Assembly (NCBI GenBank): GCA_031216915.1
Contig: CM062294.1
Location: 165,433,455-165,497,454, forward strand
DNA: 64,000 nt
DNA from: Pictodentalium vernedei
Taxonomy: Eukaryota > Mollusca > Scaphopoda > Dentaliida > Dentaliidae
Direction of reading: 5' to 3'
Shown: positions 30,507 through 42,206 of the stretch, one piece after another
How positions within the stretch are numbered: the stretch's first letter is position 1
How the letters are laid out: the number at the start of each line of letters is the position of its first letter
Translations under genes and position numbers: made by a program
The notes under the pieces: model-generated
The model's input: only the letters and a program-made list of their open reading frames with translations
Databases searched by the model: none
What the model was told of the DNA's origin: nothing

Positions 30507-30876
30507 CTCTTTACATGCTGCTGGCAGATATTCCTGCCCAGGACTGAAAATCTCTTGTGACCACAACAAGTAACATTTGAGCGCAATTAACCAAATTTTT
30601 CCCTGCAAATTGTCTCTATATTTTTATCAGTGATTTCTGTCAAGCAGCCATGACTAGATTTGATGAAAAATATTTTAAAAATACTCAGCAGGTTAAGAGT
30701 TAATGGTGTATGATCTCTATGTATTCATAGTTGCATTGTGGAAAATTAATGCTGCTTGAAATTTCAGTGCAGTGTGCAGAGAGTAAACGGCTTCAATGAT
30801 GGTTTTCATTCTTTGTAATATCTGTTTTTATATGTGTTCACCGTTCCTTTTGAAACCATTTGTATTTTGATTTCAG
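30507..30876. other. Intron sequence, nothing recognised
   Basis: End of intron 3. The acceptor is TTTGATTTCAG ending at 30876. Confidence 0.5.
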
Positions 30877-30974
30877 CAAGCAGAATTGAACTTAAAATGG
30901 TTGTTGGACCCTCTTCCAGTGGATACAAGAATTATAGTTTCAGCCTGTGAGGACACATGTCCGCAAGCTTGGAG
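30877..30974 (+). CDS. NPHP3: NPHP3 exon d, with a GC donor
   Basis: Thirty-two codons plus two bases. Encodes [20 protein letters not shown], then [16 protein letters not shown] and the RIIVSA strand match the STAND NTPase of nephrocystin-3. The reading frame and the next exon (which must begin with G) require the exon to end at ...TGG AG, followed by GCAAGT. This is the strong consensus AG|GCAAGT of GC-AG introns, so the donor is GC rather than GT. Confidence 0.85.
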
Positions 30975-31098
30975 GCAAGTGGCACTGAAATTATTGTTAT
31001 AATTATCATTGTCAATTCATTTGTCCAAAAGTCCCTCATGTTTTCATTTTGACCTGCTCATGCAAATCTTGAATGATGAGTTAGTTTTTATTATTTGC

Positions 31099-31825
31099 TT
31101 AACCCTTTACCTAACATGAAAAGCAGACGACACTTGCAAAAAAAATTCTTGAATAACTAATTTTTTATCCCCCCCGAAAAAAAATTTCGGGGGATATAGT
31201 CGTCACGCGTTTTTTTTTGTCCGTCCGTCCGTCCGTCCATCCGTCCATCCGTCCGTCCGTTTACATTTCGTTTCCGGATGATAACTTCCCTTGAGATAGT
31301 TTGATTGTAACCAAACTTGATATGTGGCTTAAACATATGAAAATACAGGTCAAGTTCGAATCCGGGTTCATCCTGATTAATATTACCAGAGTTATGCCCC
31401 TTTTTAATTTAGAAAATCTTATGATTTTTGGTTTCCGGATGGTAACTTCCCTCAAGATAGTTTGATTGTAACCAAACTTGATACGTGGTGCAAACATATC
31501 AAAATACGGGTCAAGTTCGAAAATGGGTTTGTCCTGATTAATTTTACCAGAGTTATGCCCCTTTTCAACTTAGAAAATCTTATGATGACCACACTTTTTT
31601 CGGGGGGATCAGCTGCCCCGTGGATGTGGCAGCCCTCTAGTTTCATTTTTTGTCTCAAAAACATAGGTTATGACCCCTCGTTGGAACGAGCTCGAGGAGC
31701 TCATTTCAATGAGGGGTCTTAACCTATGTTTTTGAGACAAAAAATGAAAATATTTTGAAAATTAATTGGCGATATTTGAGAATAGCGGTGGCCGGTTTTG
31801 GCCATTACGTTGGGTAAAGGGTTAA
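31099..31825. mobile_element. piggyBac-like TTAA MITE (family A) split by another repeat
   Basis: Left TTAACCCTTTACCTAACATG (31099), right TTACGTTGGGTAAAGGGTTAA (to 31825), centre near 31676-31712. The host sequence ATAACTAATTTTTT is interrupted at about 31168 and resumes with TTTCATTTTTTGTCTC at about 31640. Confidence 0.8.
31168..31637. repeat. Nested repeat with GGGGGAT ends and duplicated 190-bp body
   Basis: Opens with a hairpin (CCCCCGAAAAAAAATTTCGG then GGG) and a (GTCC)n-like tract, and ends TTTTTTCGGGGGGATCAGCT. The body phrase GGTAACTTCCCTCAAGATAG / GATAACTTCCCTTGAGATAG occurs twice about 175 bp apart. Architecture parallels 51915-53304 (hairpin, GTCCGTC tract, repeated body). Confidence 0.6.
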
Positions 31826-32069
31826 CCCTTTACATAACAAATCATCCACATCCGCCCACATAATTTATAAATTGAGAAGTTGAAAAATATATATTTAAAA
31901 AAAAAATTTCCACAAACCATGTCAGGTGACCCCTTATTGGAACTGGCTCATTGAGCTCGTTCGAATGAGGGCTCACATGATATGGTTTTATTGAATTTAT
32001 TTGAAACATTTGATAAAACAATAAATAAAATAATTTTTGGGATATCGTGTGTGTTGATTAAAGGGTAAA
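31822..32069. mobile_element. piggyBac-like TTAA MITE (family B), sharing a TTAA with its neighbour
   Basis: TTAACCCTTTACATAACAAA at the left shares its TTAA (31822-31825) with the family-A MITE. Centre CCTTATTGGAACTGGCTC / GAGCTCGTTCGAATGAGGG. Right end decayed to ATTAAAGGGTAAA. Family B differs from A in the arms (CATCCGCCCACATAAT). Confidence 0.7.
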
Positions 32070-32140
32070 TATGAGTTAATTTCTGGAACAAATTCAATAA
32101 AGCTGTTTCAGTGAATGGTCATAAAGTATTTTCTTCTCAG

Positions 32141-32372
32141 CCTACTCACAGTTGTTTACAATTGGCTGTAACGTAAGTGCAAGCCCTACTTCAGAACTAA
32201 CTCAAGCTAATAAACTTTTCCAAGCCAGTTGGAAAAGTGGAAGAGTGCAAAAGCACGAAAAAAGAAGATTGAAAAGGGGTCGAGCGAGACCGGTGCTCGA
32301 CATTACAGGTACTCTCTCTGCACACCTCTTGCATTTACCGAGCACATGAGCAAAAACCGTGACGCCAATTCC
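32141..32372 (+). repeat. E5 left inverted terminal repeat
   Basis: Reverse complement of 38354-38590 with scattered differences; includes TGTTTACAATTGGCTGTAAC, AAACTTTTCCAAGCCAGTTG and TACTCTCTCTGCACACCTCT. Confidence 0.8.
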
Positions 32373-32694
32373 TTTTTTCCGCCATCGTGCATGGTCAGAA
32401 TTTTTGTGACTCATGCTGCTCAGCTAGTTTTCTTCGAGAACAACTTGAATATTTCGCTATGATTATTGTTGTTTGTGCATTCTAGGATTGTATCCTTTAC
32501 TCAAGCACAAAATTGATTGTGTTTTATTTATATTTATGCTCATTTTTGCTGGTGTTCTCTTTATGTATCTTGCCTTTTCGGTGCACGAAAACGCGACCTG
32601 TGTTGATCGGTTTTCTGCCGGTGGGAAGCTTGATTCTTTGGATTTTTGGGGGGAATTTTTACCACTAGAAATTCTTGTGCATCCTTTTTGGACA

Positions 32695-34854
32695 ATGCCT
32701 AAAACTATCCCTTGTCCTTGTTGTATGCAGGAGAAACATGTAGATAATGTTCACAGTACTTGTGTCACTTGCAACAATTGTTCTCAGGCCCATCCCTGTG
32801 GTGTTTGTGGGGTTTGGTCTTCAAAATTCTGGTCTTCTATTAAGGTGGTTCTAACCAGAGCTAGAACCCCTCATTCTCGGGGCAAAGGTAGCCGTGCCAC
32901 TTCGGATATTTCTGAGAGTGCACGTGGTGACTCTGTCACGCAGGATGTTGGGCAGCCTATTTCGGCAGCAGGTTCCTCCGCAACTGTTGGCGGTGTTGGT
33001 GCTAGGACGCCTGAAGTGGGGACTGTGGTCTCTCTTCCTTTGGCTCCGGCAGTCACCCTTGAGGCGACTGTTTTCGTTGAGAGTTTTTCCGAGGTCAGCT
33101 TGGTTAGGTTACTCTCTCCGATTTGCCACCTACATCATTGACAGTTGCTGAGGAAATTGTTCATGCTGCTCCTATCTTGCATGATAGTGCTTCTGCCATC
33201 TCTTCTGGGGATGGTATACAGTCTCGGGGACCAGAGGCTGTATCTGGTGGTGCGTCACAAGGCTCCCAGTCTTTCCTGGCTTCTCAGCGAAGCTGTACGG
33301 GTTTGCTGGCTGCCCCATCTCATCTGGCTAGGTTTCCTCATGGTCAGTTGGGACACTCAGTCGCTTCGGCAGCGATTCCTCGTTCCTCGAGCGAATCATT
33401 TGTTGTTCCGCCTTCCCCTGCTGGTGAGCCGACTAGCAGGATGGGGCTGGGACATTGGCATTCAGGGCTTGCTGTTCGACAGAGGCCAGTGACGGGTCCT
33501 GTTAGCTGTCACTCTTGGGACGTTCCTCCAATGATTTCTCACTGTGTCCCAAGTCTGGCTGTCGATCGATGCTTGTCGTCGGTCTCAGAGGATGGGCGGT
33601 TGGGGCCTTCTGTTGCGCAGAGGCCAATGGCAGGTTCCTGTCATTCTTGGGACAATGCTCCGGTGTCTTCTCATCGTGTCCCAGGTCCAGCTACCGATCG
33701 ACGTACTCTGTCTCTCTAGAGGATTTGCAGGCAGGGCCTTCTGGTTTGCAGAGGTTAGTGAATGCCCCTGAGCGTCACTCTTGGGACGGTCATCTGGTGT
33801 CTTCTCACCATCTCCCTACTCTGTCTGCTGATCGTTGTTCGTCGTCAGTCCCTTCTGAGGATTTGGGTTCTTCTTCTAGAAGGGTCCATTGGGAAGCCAC
33901 TCCGTGGGGCGAGGCTGCTCCAACGGATTTTCAGGGTGAGCTGAGACAGGCCGTCCTGGCGCTCATCCGGTTGCTTTCTAGCAACCCTCAAGTTGGCTTT
34001 CCTGTGCCTCCTGAGACTCAACCTCCTTTGGTCAGTCACAGAGATTCCTCGTCTGGCCCTTTGGATGCTGTTCAGCATTCACAGGAGGTTTCTGCTGGTC
34101 AGCCCGAGTTGGGCTACGTCTCTTCAGCCACAGAGGATGACGATTTGTTTAAAGGCGACGCGCCCCCTCGTCAGTCTTGGGGCAGGCTTTAGATTTTGTC
34201 TTTGGCTTATTCCCAGACATTCAGCCTTCAGACCAGCCTTCAGTGACCATCCGGCCGCGGTCCTCTGTGGAGTGCCGCAACCTTGTCGAGCCTTCTAGCT
34301 CTGGGGTTTTGCACCCTCTGCAATCAGCTCAGGTTGTTGAGTCTTTCCAGGGCCTGGATGCCAAAATGCGTTCCAAGGCCCTGAAAGGTTTTTTCTTTTC
34401 ACGATCTGATGCTTTTCTGCCTCCATCACAGATTCGTGCTTACGAATCCGTCTGTCCACCAGTCTTCCAAGGGATGACTACTGTGGATGAGGATTCTTCT
34501 TCCCTCGGGTTGACTAAGCCTAAGTCGACAGTTCTCTCGATGTCGGTAGTTGAATCTATGGTGGGCCTGTCCTGAGAGATGCTGGGCCTGTTGTCTCTCA
34601 CAGACCACGACGTCACTCAGCTCTGGCTGCCAATTTTCCTCCAGGGGAGTTTGATGATGCTCAGGTGCCTTTGCGTGTTTTGTCGCAGGCTCTTATGAAC
34701 CTGACACACGATCACACCTGCAACACGGCTAATTTGGAGCTTGCATGCCGGGGTGCAGTGTTGGACACTTCTCCATCCCTTCCTTCTGAACAGCATGCTG
34801 TTCTGAGGTCTGCCTCTTTGGTTGGACCTCAGCTGTTCTATGATTCCGTGTGAG
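32695..34854 (+). pseudogene. E5 gag-like, broken
   Basis: ATG at 32695 opens a Cys/His module like that of E1: CPCCMQEK, HSTCVTCNNCSQAHPCGVC. The frame then shifts near 33100, near 33710 and near 34190. Between 33505 and 33870 a segment of about 132 bp occurs three times in a row (CHSWD, PVSSHRVP, then Asp-Arg and Ser-rich text). Later parts (DAKMRSKALKGFFFSRSDAF ~34360, TCNTANLELACRGAVLD ~34720, VGPQLFYDSV) correspond to the gag core of E1. Function lost. Confidence 0.75.
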
Positions 34855-34959
34855 CTGTCCATGGTGAGGTTCTTCATCATTCGAAGGCCCAGCTTTTGTT
34901 ACGGCAGCTGGACCAACCTGCTGCTGTGGGTGGTGGTCGTTCCAGGCCCGCCAAGCTCC

Positions 34960-36960
34960 CAGCTGCTCCGGCATGAGCCTTCGGCTCCATCCGCTTCTTC
35001 TGCTCAGAAGAAATGCTGATGCGGTCAAGCTCGCTGGCAGCCTCAGGAAGGAAAGTCTCAGGACTCTGTTGCTACCCCATGGGGTGGTTTCTCCTCTCGT
35101 GGGCCTCGATGAGGCCACAAATGAAGGTCCTCACCTCGATTCGCCTCCAGTTGGGGGGCTGTCGCCGTTTTTCGACCGTTGGCCAATCAGGTCTTCGACT
35201 GTCCTTCCATCGGTACCCCCTGTTTATCTTGGGTGCCCCTCCCGACTCAGGTCCCTTCCGATCCTCAGCGTTGGGGCCCTTCTGGTGCAGGAAATCAACA
35301 ATCTTCTCTCCAAAGGGGTGATCGAGGTGGTCAGGAACACCCTTTCTCCAGGGTTCTACTCGAGACTTTTCTTGGTGCCGCAGAAAAACGACCAGTTTCG
35401 TCCTGTCATTGATCTGAGTATCCTGAACGAGTCCATCATAGCACCTTGTTTCAGCATGGAGACTTTCAGGTCGGTTCGATGATCGATTCATCAGAGTGAT
35501 TTTGCAGCCAGTATCGACCTGTAGGATGCCTATTTCCATGTACCCATTCACCTGGCGTCACGGAAATACCTTTGGTTCTCGTTTCGGGATCTTGTCTTTC
35601 AATTCAAAGCTCTCCCGTTCGGTTTGAACCTGGCTCCTTGGGCCTTCACCCGACTGATGTCACATGTGCTCACTTTTCACCATACTCAGTCGTCTGTGAC
35701 TTCATTAGCCTACCTGGATGACATCCTCCAATGGCACCACAATGCTGCAGTCCTGGAGTCTGATGTTCGACGGTTGCTTGGTCTGCTGGCGTCGCTGGAT
35801 TTCAGAGTCAATTGCGAGAAGTAGGTTCTCCTTCCTTCTCAGCAATTTCATCATTTGGGAATGGATTTCGACACTTTTCACAATGTGGTGTCAGTTCCCA
35901 ATGCTTGGGCGGTGATCCTTTCCACCTTGACTCGGAACCTGCTCAATCCTCCTCGGTCTCAGCCAGGACTTTCCTTCGGATGCTGGGCCTTTGTGGTTCG
36001 GTGACAGATCTCATTCCGTTGGGTCGCTTGTTTGTTCGACCTCTCCAACACTCCCTGTTGAATCAGTGGCTTCTGAATGTGGATCCTCTGGACCTGGAAC
36101 TTCCTATTCCTTGGTCCTTGCTTTGTCACCTCCACCCTTGGACCGATGTTCCCTGGTTGACTCAGGGTGGCCCATTGGATCTTCCTTCGGCTGATTGCAT
36201 CCTTACTGCAGATTCCAGCGATTGGGCTGAGGTGCGACATTTTATCCTCTTGGACTGTCTACTCGCAGCTAGTGGGATAGCGAGCAGATGGCCCTTCATA
36301 TCAACCAGAAGGAGCTCCTTGCTCTTCTGTTGAGTTTTTAGCAATGGATCTCTCACCTGTCGGACCACACAGTCCTGCTTCTTTCGGACAATTCGACAGT
36401 GGTGGCCTACATACAGAATCAAGGTGGCACACATTCGATTCCCATGTATCGGCTATTTCGAGATCTTCTGCTGTTAGCTCGTGATGTAAACGCTCGGGTG
36501 GCCATTCGGCACATTCCCGTACATCTCAATGTCCTAGCAGACTCCTTGTCCCGACGGGACAGTTTCCTTCCCACCGAATGGATGCTGCATCAGTCGGTGT
36601 TTCAGGTGATTTGCGAGCGGTGTAGTAGACCTTTTTGCCACTTGCTGGAATCATCAGGTAGAGACCTTTGTCTCCCCTTGTCTGTATCCACTACCCTTTG
36701 CGGTTGATGCTCTGTCTCTGAACTGGACAGGTTGGATCAGCTATGCCTTCCCTCCTGCACCGATTCTTCCTCAGGTGTTGGCGAAGATTCACGCTTGCAG
36801 TTGCAGGGTCATTCTGATTGCACCCCTGAATCCACAGAGGGTGTGGATCAATCAGCTGCGGTCTCTGTTGGCAGATCGGCAATTTGTCTACCTCTACACA
36901 CGATCTTCTTTCCCAGAGTCGGCCCAGGAAGTATCACAACAACCTGGCGAGCCTGTCCCT
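34960..36960 (+). pseudogene. E5 RT-RNase H, broken
   Basis: RT motifs: SPGFYSRLFLVPQKNDQFRP (~35346), SMETFRSVR (~35455) followed by a stop, FGLNLAPWAFTRLM (~35620), YLDD (~35711). RNase H: VAYIQNQGGTHSIPMY (~36400), HIPVHLNVLADSLSRRD (~36508). The methyltransferase-like tail includes VILIAPLNPQRVWINQL (~36808). At least four frame breaks and several stops, so inactive. The order matches E1/E2. Confidence 0.8.
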
Positions 36961-38017
36961 TCACGCCTGTCTTTTATCAGGTCCTGTCTCCGACATAGAG
37001 GTTTTTCAAGACGAACAGTGGAGTGCATTTCTGCATCTCGGCGACATTCCCCTGGCATGACTTACGCTGCTAAGTGGAAAGTTTTCTGCCGCTTGTGTAC
37101 AGCTCAACATGTGGATTACTGTAATCCATCAATCGCTCAAATTGTGGATTTTCTGGTGTACCTTTCTGACTCCCAAGGGCCTCCAGTCTGTTACTATTAA
37201 GGGCTATTGGTCTATGCTGTCAGAAACTTTCTCTTATGTGAGAAAGCGGTTCATCGGTCGTAATCTCTTTCTCTCCAAACTGATTCGGCACTTTCCTCTG
37301 AAGAGGCCTCGAGTTTTGCATCTTGCACCCAAATGGAACATGGCATGGGTGTTACATTGTTTGGAGGGGGCACCGTTCCAGCCTTTATCTGAGACCGATA
37401 TGCGTTTTCTCACATATAAGACTGCTTTCCTTCTAGCGTTTGCTTCGGCCAGACGTGTCAGTGAGCTTCATGTACTTTCTGTTGATTTAACTTTCTTCAG
37501 AAATGAGGCTAACAGTGTTACCTTCACTACTGATTGCTCTTTTCTGGCCAAGAATCAACTTCCTGGTTAGGTACCTCCTCCCATCTGCATTCGGGCTCTC
37601 CCTGCTGTCGATGCCCGGAGGCCACTTCTTTGTCCTGTTCGTGCAATCAAGACTTATATTACTCGCACGCAGTTCATTCGGAGGGGTCAGAAGAGATTCT
37701 ATCTGTCTCTCATTCCTGGGAGGCAGTCTATCTCTTCTCATTCTATTTCCAGATGGATATGTCTCGCAATCAAGCTAGCTTATTCCAGTTTGTCTGCTTT
37801 GGATCTTGTTTCAAACTAATTTAATGGTCATTAGGTTTGTGCCATTTCTACTTCCTGGGCGTTCTTCAATTCTGTTTCGCTCAGGGACATTATGAATGTA
37901 GCTTACTGGAGGAATGCTTCTACTTTCTCCACTTTTTATCTCCGCCAGCGGCAATCTAAGGACCTTATTGCTTTAGGCCCTCTCGTTGCTGCTCAGGCTG
38001 TTGTGCACCCTCGTTAA
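36955..38017 (+). pseudogene. E5 tyrosine recombinase, broken
   Basis: Core-binding part SFIRSCLRHRGFSRRTVECI and AAKWKVFCRLC (36960-37100); catalytic part KTAFLLAFASARRVSELHVL (37420-37480) keeps the first Arg. A frameshift near 37190 and a stop near 37567 break it. Around 37830 the HxxR box has an in-frame stop after the His and Cys in place of Arg. Ends near 38017. Confidence 0.8.
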
Positions 38018-38181
38018 ATATGTTTTTTTCAGGTTTGTGCATCGCTCAGCCTTGTTCTTTTCAGGTGCTTCATTCTTTCTTCTTTTACAAGTTTCGCTGT
38101 CATTCTCTGCCCATCCTTGCATTTCTTTCTGCTGCACTTGTTGGTATTGGTTATGTGATTCACCTCCTCCTATTGTTTATT

Positions 38182-38268
38182 CAACCAATTGTAAACAATT
38201 GTGAGTTGGTTGAGAAGAAATTAAGATTTTTTAGTAAATTTTGTTTCTTAACATACCTACCACAATTG
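38182..38268 (+). repeat. E5 internal complementary region (ICR)
   Basis: 38182-38225 is the reverse complement of the left extremity (about 32125-32168) and 38226-38268 that of the right extremity (38573-38615). Same two-part design as in E1, E2 and E3. Confidence 0.75.
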
Positions 38269-38353
38269 TTTCCCAGAGACCCACCCTCCTTGGGGATATC
38301 TTTGATATCGTTGCCTCCCCACTGAATCACAAACTTCTCGTTGGTGGAAATTC

Positions 38354-38590
38354 GGAATTGATGTCACGGTTGTTGCACATGCGCTCGGTAAATGCAAGAG
38401 GTGTGCAGAGAGAGTACCTGTAATGTTGAGCGCCTGTCTCGCTCGACCCCTTTTCGATCTTTTTTTTCTCATGCTTTTGCACTCTTCCACTTTTCCAACT
38501 TGTTTGGAAAAGTTTATTAGCTTGAGTTAGTTCTGAAGTAGAGCTTGCACTTACGTTACAGCCAATTGTAAACAATTGTGGTAGGTTTGT
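38354..38590 (-). repeat. E5 right inverted terminal repeat
   Basis: Partner of 32141-32372; includes AGAGGTGTGCAGAGAGAGTA and GTTACAGCCAATTGTAAACA. Confidence 0.8.
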
Positions 38591-38615
38591 TAAGAAACAA
38601 AATTTACTAAAAAAT

Positions 38616-39414
38616 TTTAATGTGTTTGAGAAGAAAAAATTCTTTGACAGCTTTTGTGTACAGCACAGCACAAATTTGTTTGATGATGCAGTAGAACCCT
38701 GTTGATTAAATACTCACTTATCCAGGAATTTGATAATTTTTGTGTAATCTTGTGAAAGTTAAAAACAGCCTACATGCATTAGATATGCAGAATACTTTCT
38801 AAGGTCAGAAATTCAAATATTGAAGTTGCTGTTACTAAAAATAAATTTTTGTTCGTAAAGTTGTTTCCGTATGAGAAATTTAGTTTCTCAAGACAGACTG
38901 TTATGAATATTCACATGCATATATATCCTTGTATTTCAGCATTGTTTCCACAAATCATCATTCAGTTTTTATTACTTTTTTTAATTTTTTGCCTCCAAAG
39001 TGAAATGTATGACCCCTCATTGGAATGTTGTTTTTAGATCCAAAATGAAAATGTGGAGTTATGTCTTAACCCTATGGGCAAGTATTTTCTGTTAGTCATG
39101 TTAACTGGTTGAGTGCTGAATACTACTATCAGGGCTTTCAAAAATAATAAGGGTACCAGAGGAAAAGCCAGCATTTTCATTGCTCATGTTTCATACTCAT
39201 TCAGATGCAAATAATATTTTGTTTATATAAATTTGTATTATTACAGATTATTGGAGAGTTCCTATCAGCACTCTCCAATAATTTGTAATAAAACAAATTT
39301 TGATGAACAAATTCAGACCATAAAATATAATCCAGCCCTCAACCAGTTAAACAAAGACTATCACTTCAGACAGGTTGGTTCTATACTTACCCATATCACA
39401 GTTAAGAGTACTAT
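38616..39414. other. Intron with a short hairpin
   Basis: 39237-39300 is a hairpin of the GAGAGTGCC family (ATTATTGGAGAGTTCCTATC, CAGCACTCTCCAATAAT). 39005-39025 has a bare ATGACCCCTCATTGGAA of TTAA MITE origin. Otherwise unrecognised. Confidence 0.5.
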
Positions 39415-39667
39415 TTAATCCTTTACCTAACATGAGAAGCAGACGACACTTGCAAACAAAATTCTTGAATAACTAATTTTTTTCATTTTTTGTCTCAAAA
39501 ACATAGGTTATGACCCCTCATTGGAACGAGCTTGATGAGCTCGTTCCAAAGATGGGTCATGACCTATGTTTTTGAGACAAAAAATGAAGAAAAAATCATA
39601 AAAATTAATTGGCAGTTTTTGTGAATAGCGTGGCCGGTTTTGGCCATTATGTTGGGTAAAGGGTTAA
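39415..39667. mobile_element. piggyBac-like TTAA MITE (family A), complete
   Basis: 253 bp, TTAA at both ends; left TTAATCCTTTACCTAACATG, right ATTATGTTGGGTAAAGGGTT plus AA. Gives the uninterrupted sequence across the site (AATAACTAATTTTTTTCATT) that E2 split at 41941-49291. Confidence 0.85.
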
Positions 39668-39919
39668 GCTGATACAGTTCTAGGCATCTTGTTTGAAATG
39701 GAAATATGTAAATTGCCAAAATGATATGTAAAATCAGATAACAGATAAATATTAAAACTGCTCAAGAAGAAATAATCATGTTTACATTGGTTTAACAGCA
39801 GTGAGGTAAAGTGTGTTGTTCAGAATCACAATATGCCAGATCTTATATATGCCTTCTATATTAATTGAGCAGAAGAGAATACCTGATTCTCCCTGCATGA
39901 GACGTCAGTCAATCGCAGA

Positions 39920-40158
39920 TTAACCCTTTAACTAAGAATCGGCCAAATCTGCCTGTTTTATTTACAAATTAAGCAGTTAAAAAAAAAAAAATTGTTAAAA
40001 ATATTTTAACCTGTGACCATGCATTGGAACGATCTCATTGAGCCCTTTTCAATGAGGGTCACATTTTACAGTTTTATTGAAATTTTTTGAAATTTAAAAA
40101 AAAAAACAGTAATTAAAATAATAAATTTTGTTATCCTGTACATTGGTTAAAGGGTTAC
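39920..40158. mobile_element. piggyBac-like TTAA MITE (family B), old
   Basis: Left TTAACCCTTTAACTAAGAAT, right ACATTGGTTAAAGGGTTAC, so the right target site has changed to TTAC. Centre GAACGATCTCATTGAGC is partly decayed. Confidence 0.6.
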
Positions 40159-41940
40159 GTTCTCATTTTATTCCGATCGCCATGTGCAGTATTCAGACAT
40201 ATTTTTATTATTATTATTTCAGATGAGACACCCTATTTTTAGGAACAAATTCTTTTTAAATGAGCCCCAAAATTGGAGATTTTCACCGAATCTCACTATT
40301 AAAATTGATTAATATTCCTCTTTGAGCCATATAAAAATCAGAATCTCACAATTTTTGCTCAGAAATCTCTCTATTTTACACTTCATCAACTTAACAGGTC
40401 TGGCAGTATTTACTTACCAGCATATGAAATATTATGATGGTATCTGTTGCATTTTATTGGGTAGGGTTTGTCATAAAATGGGAGGGAGTACATAATAATG
40501 TTACCTGAATATTCAGCCATAACTGTAGATTTTTCCAAATCGGTAACTAATTTTTAGATCTCTTTTTTTCTTAGAAATATATTTTCAGAATTTCAAAATG
40601 ATAGTGTGAGTTGCTGGAAATTAATTAAAAAAATCCCATATAAAATTTGACATTGTTTTGGATAAAGCAGGGTTTCCACCAGGGGAAAACTTGTGGGTCC
40701 GGTAGTATAAAGAAAGTGAAACTCAGATGCCGAAGGCGTCTGCTGCCTGTGCCAAAGGCACATGCGTATAGAGGGGGGGTCTGGAAAATTTTGATTTTTA
40801 GGTGCTCTCTGGGGGCATTCTGGTCGCTAAAATGCTGAATAATTGAAGTGGAAAATATGTATTTTGTCCTCCTAGAATTCTCTAAATTCCCACTGGACAC
40901 ACAATACTACATCTGGTCGGAGGTTTCTTAAAAATACAAACCCAAAACAACACAAAATCCACGAATCCTGACAGTGACTGTGACGCTTGACCTCAATTTT
41001 TTTTATACAACCCGATATTCGAAAAGAACCATGATGCAGATGTGTGATGTCATGCACGTGCAATTACATCATTTATCGCTCGAAATAAAAGCCAGTGATT
41101 TCGGACCAAACACGACAATTTGAGTCCGAAATTTTATAGGCGACATTTAGGATTTGAACTTTGTTTCCCCCTCTCGTCTGGGGGTTATAAAGTATCAGGC
41201 TGTCACCAGTAATAGTAGGCATAGTATACAACATAATTATGCCTATATTATGTGGAAACAAAGGATCCTGAGTGTCGTTTTGATACAGTATTGTACTTGA
41301 CATTTTAACCACCAGCTTTTCTGACTGATCATAGTATGATCGGCAGGGGAATGGGTCCGGTCGATGGGCCTGCAGCCGTTCTAGTGGAAAAACCCTGGAT
41401 AAAGGTAAAAAAAATAATCTAAAGACAACTCTATGTATGTGGGATGTCAATAATCATGCAAAATTTTTTGAGTCCACATGAATAGAAAATGGCCAAAACA
41501 CGAGTCTGAAGAAAACCAAAGAAATGGCTATAAGTCATTTCAACTTTATTGAATAACTTAATAAATGAGATTAACACCTGAGAATGAATTTTAAGGCCTA
41601 AACCTAAATGTACTCTCAACTTGTCTTGAATGGCAAAAAGTTTTCAGCACCTCCAGATCCACCCTTACACTTCTCAGACTACCTCCTTGTATGTCTATGT
41701 TGCTCATGAACAGGTGCCTGTAGCCATGTTATTAAATCAGGATTTGTTTGGTATTGTAGCCCAAAATGTTCCACCAACTAGAATCATTGGGAGGTTCGAT
41801 TTCTCTATCTACTTATTTCATACTCACACTTAGATCTAGGGTGCTTAAATTTAATTCATCCATCAATGACAGCTCTTCCTATGGGTCAGGGAGGCCGGAA
41901 TGGACTCCGAGAAAACGTGTATGATGAGATAATCTTCAGT
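40159..41940. other. Intron sequence, nothing recognised
   Basis: No coding similarity. 40730-40760 has a short GCCGAAGGCGTCTGCTGCC / GTGCCAAAGGCACATG pair of small hairpins. 41380-41400 has TGGAAAAACCCTGG mirrored by 40670-40690 (GGTTTCCACCAGGGGAAAAC), so 40665-41400 may be one old inverted-repeat element. Confidence 0.4.
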
Positions 41941-42015
41941 TTAACCCTTTACCTAACCTGAAAAGCAGACGGCACTTGCAAAAATAATTCTTGAATAACT
42001 AATATTTTTATACTG

Positions 42016-42206
42016 TACCAATGACCCAGACTTAGCTGGTGCTAACTCTAACAAAACCAGGGCCAAACACAAATTTTGCCCCCCAATCCCCAAAATTTGC
42101 ATCTAAAACCAAAAGAAATCATGTCCTATAGGACCTCCATACTTCGCCCCTACTGCACATGCGCAGTGTCAAGGACGTCCCGAAATTGGCGCCAATTATC
42201 ATTCTC
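42016..42206 (+). repeat. E2 left inverted terminal repeat
   Basis: Reverse complement of about 48874-49062, with two substitutions seen by eye (CTGCACATGCG versus CTGCGCATGCG; GACGTCCCG versus GACGTTCCG). Confidence 0.85.

Larger units (their letters stand above)
32125..38615 (+). mobile_element. E5: decayed DIRS-type retrotransposon, second family
   Basis: Inverted repeats 32141-32372 and 38354-38590, ICR 38182-38268, all DIRS genes in order between them but broken. The right extremity ends TTACTAAAAAAT. GC-richer coding region than the flanks. Closest to the fossil at 590-2830 and more distant from E1/E2. Lies in NPHP3 intron 4. Confidence 0.85.

Noticed and set aside
32125..38615. LTR retrotransposon or retrovirus
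   Set aside because: No long direct repeats, protease or DDE integrase; inverted ends, ICR and tyrosine recombinase instead.
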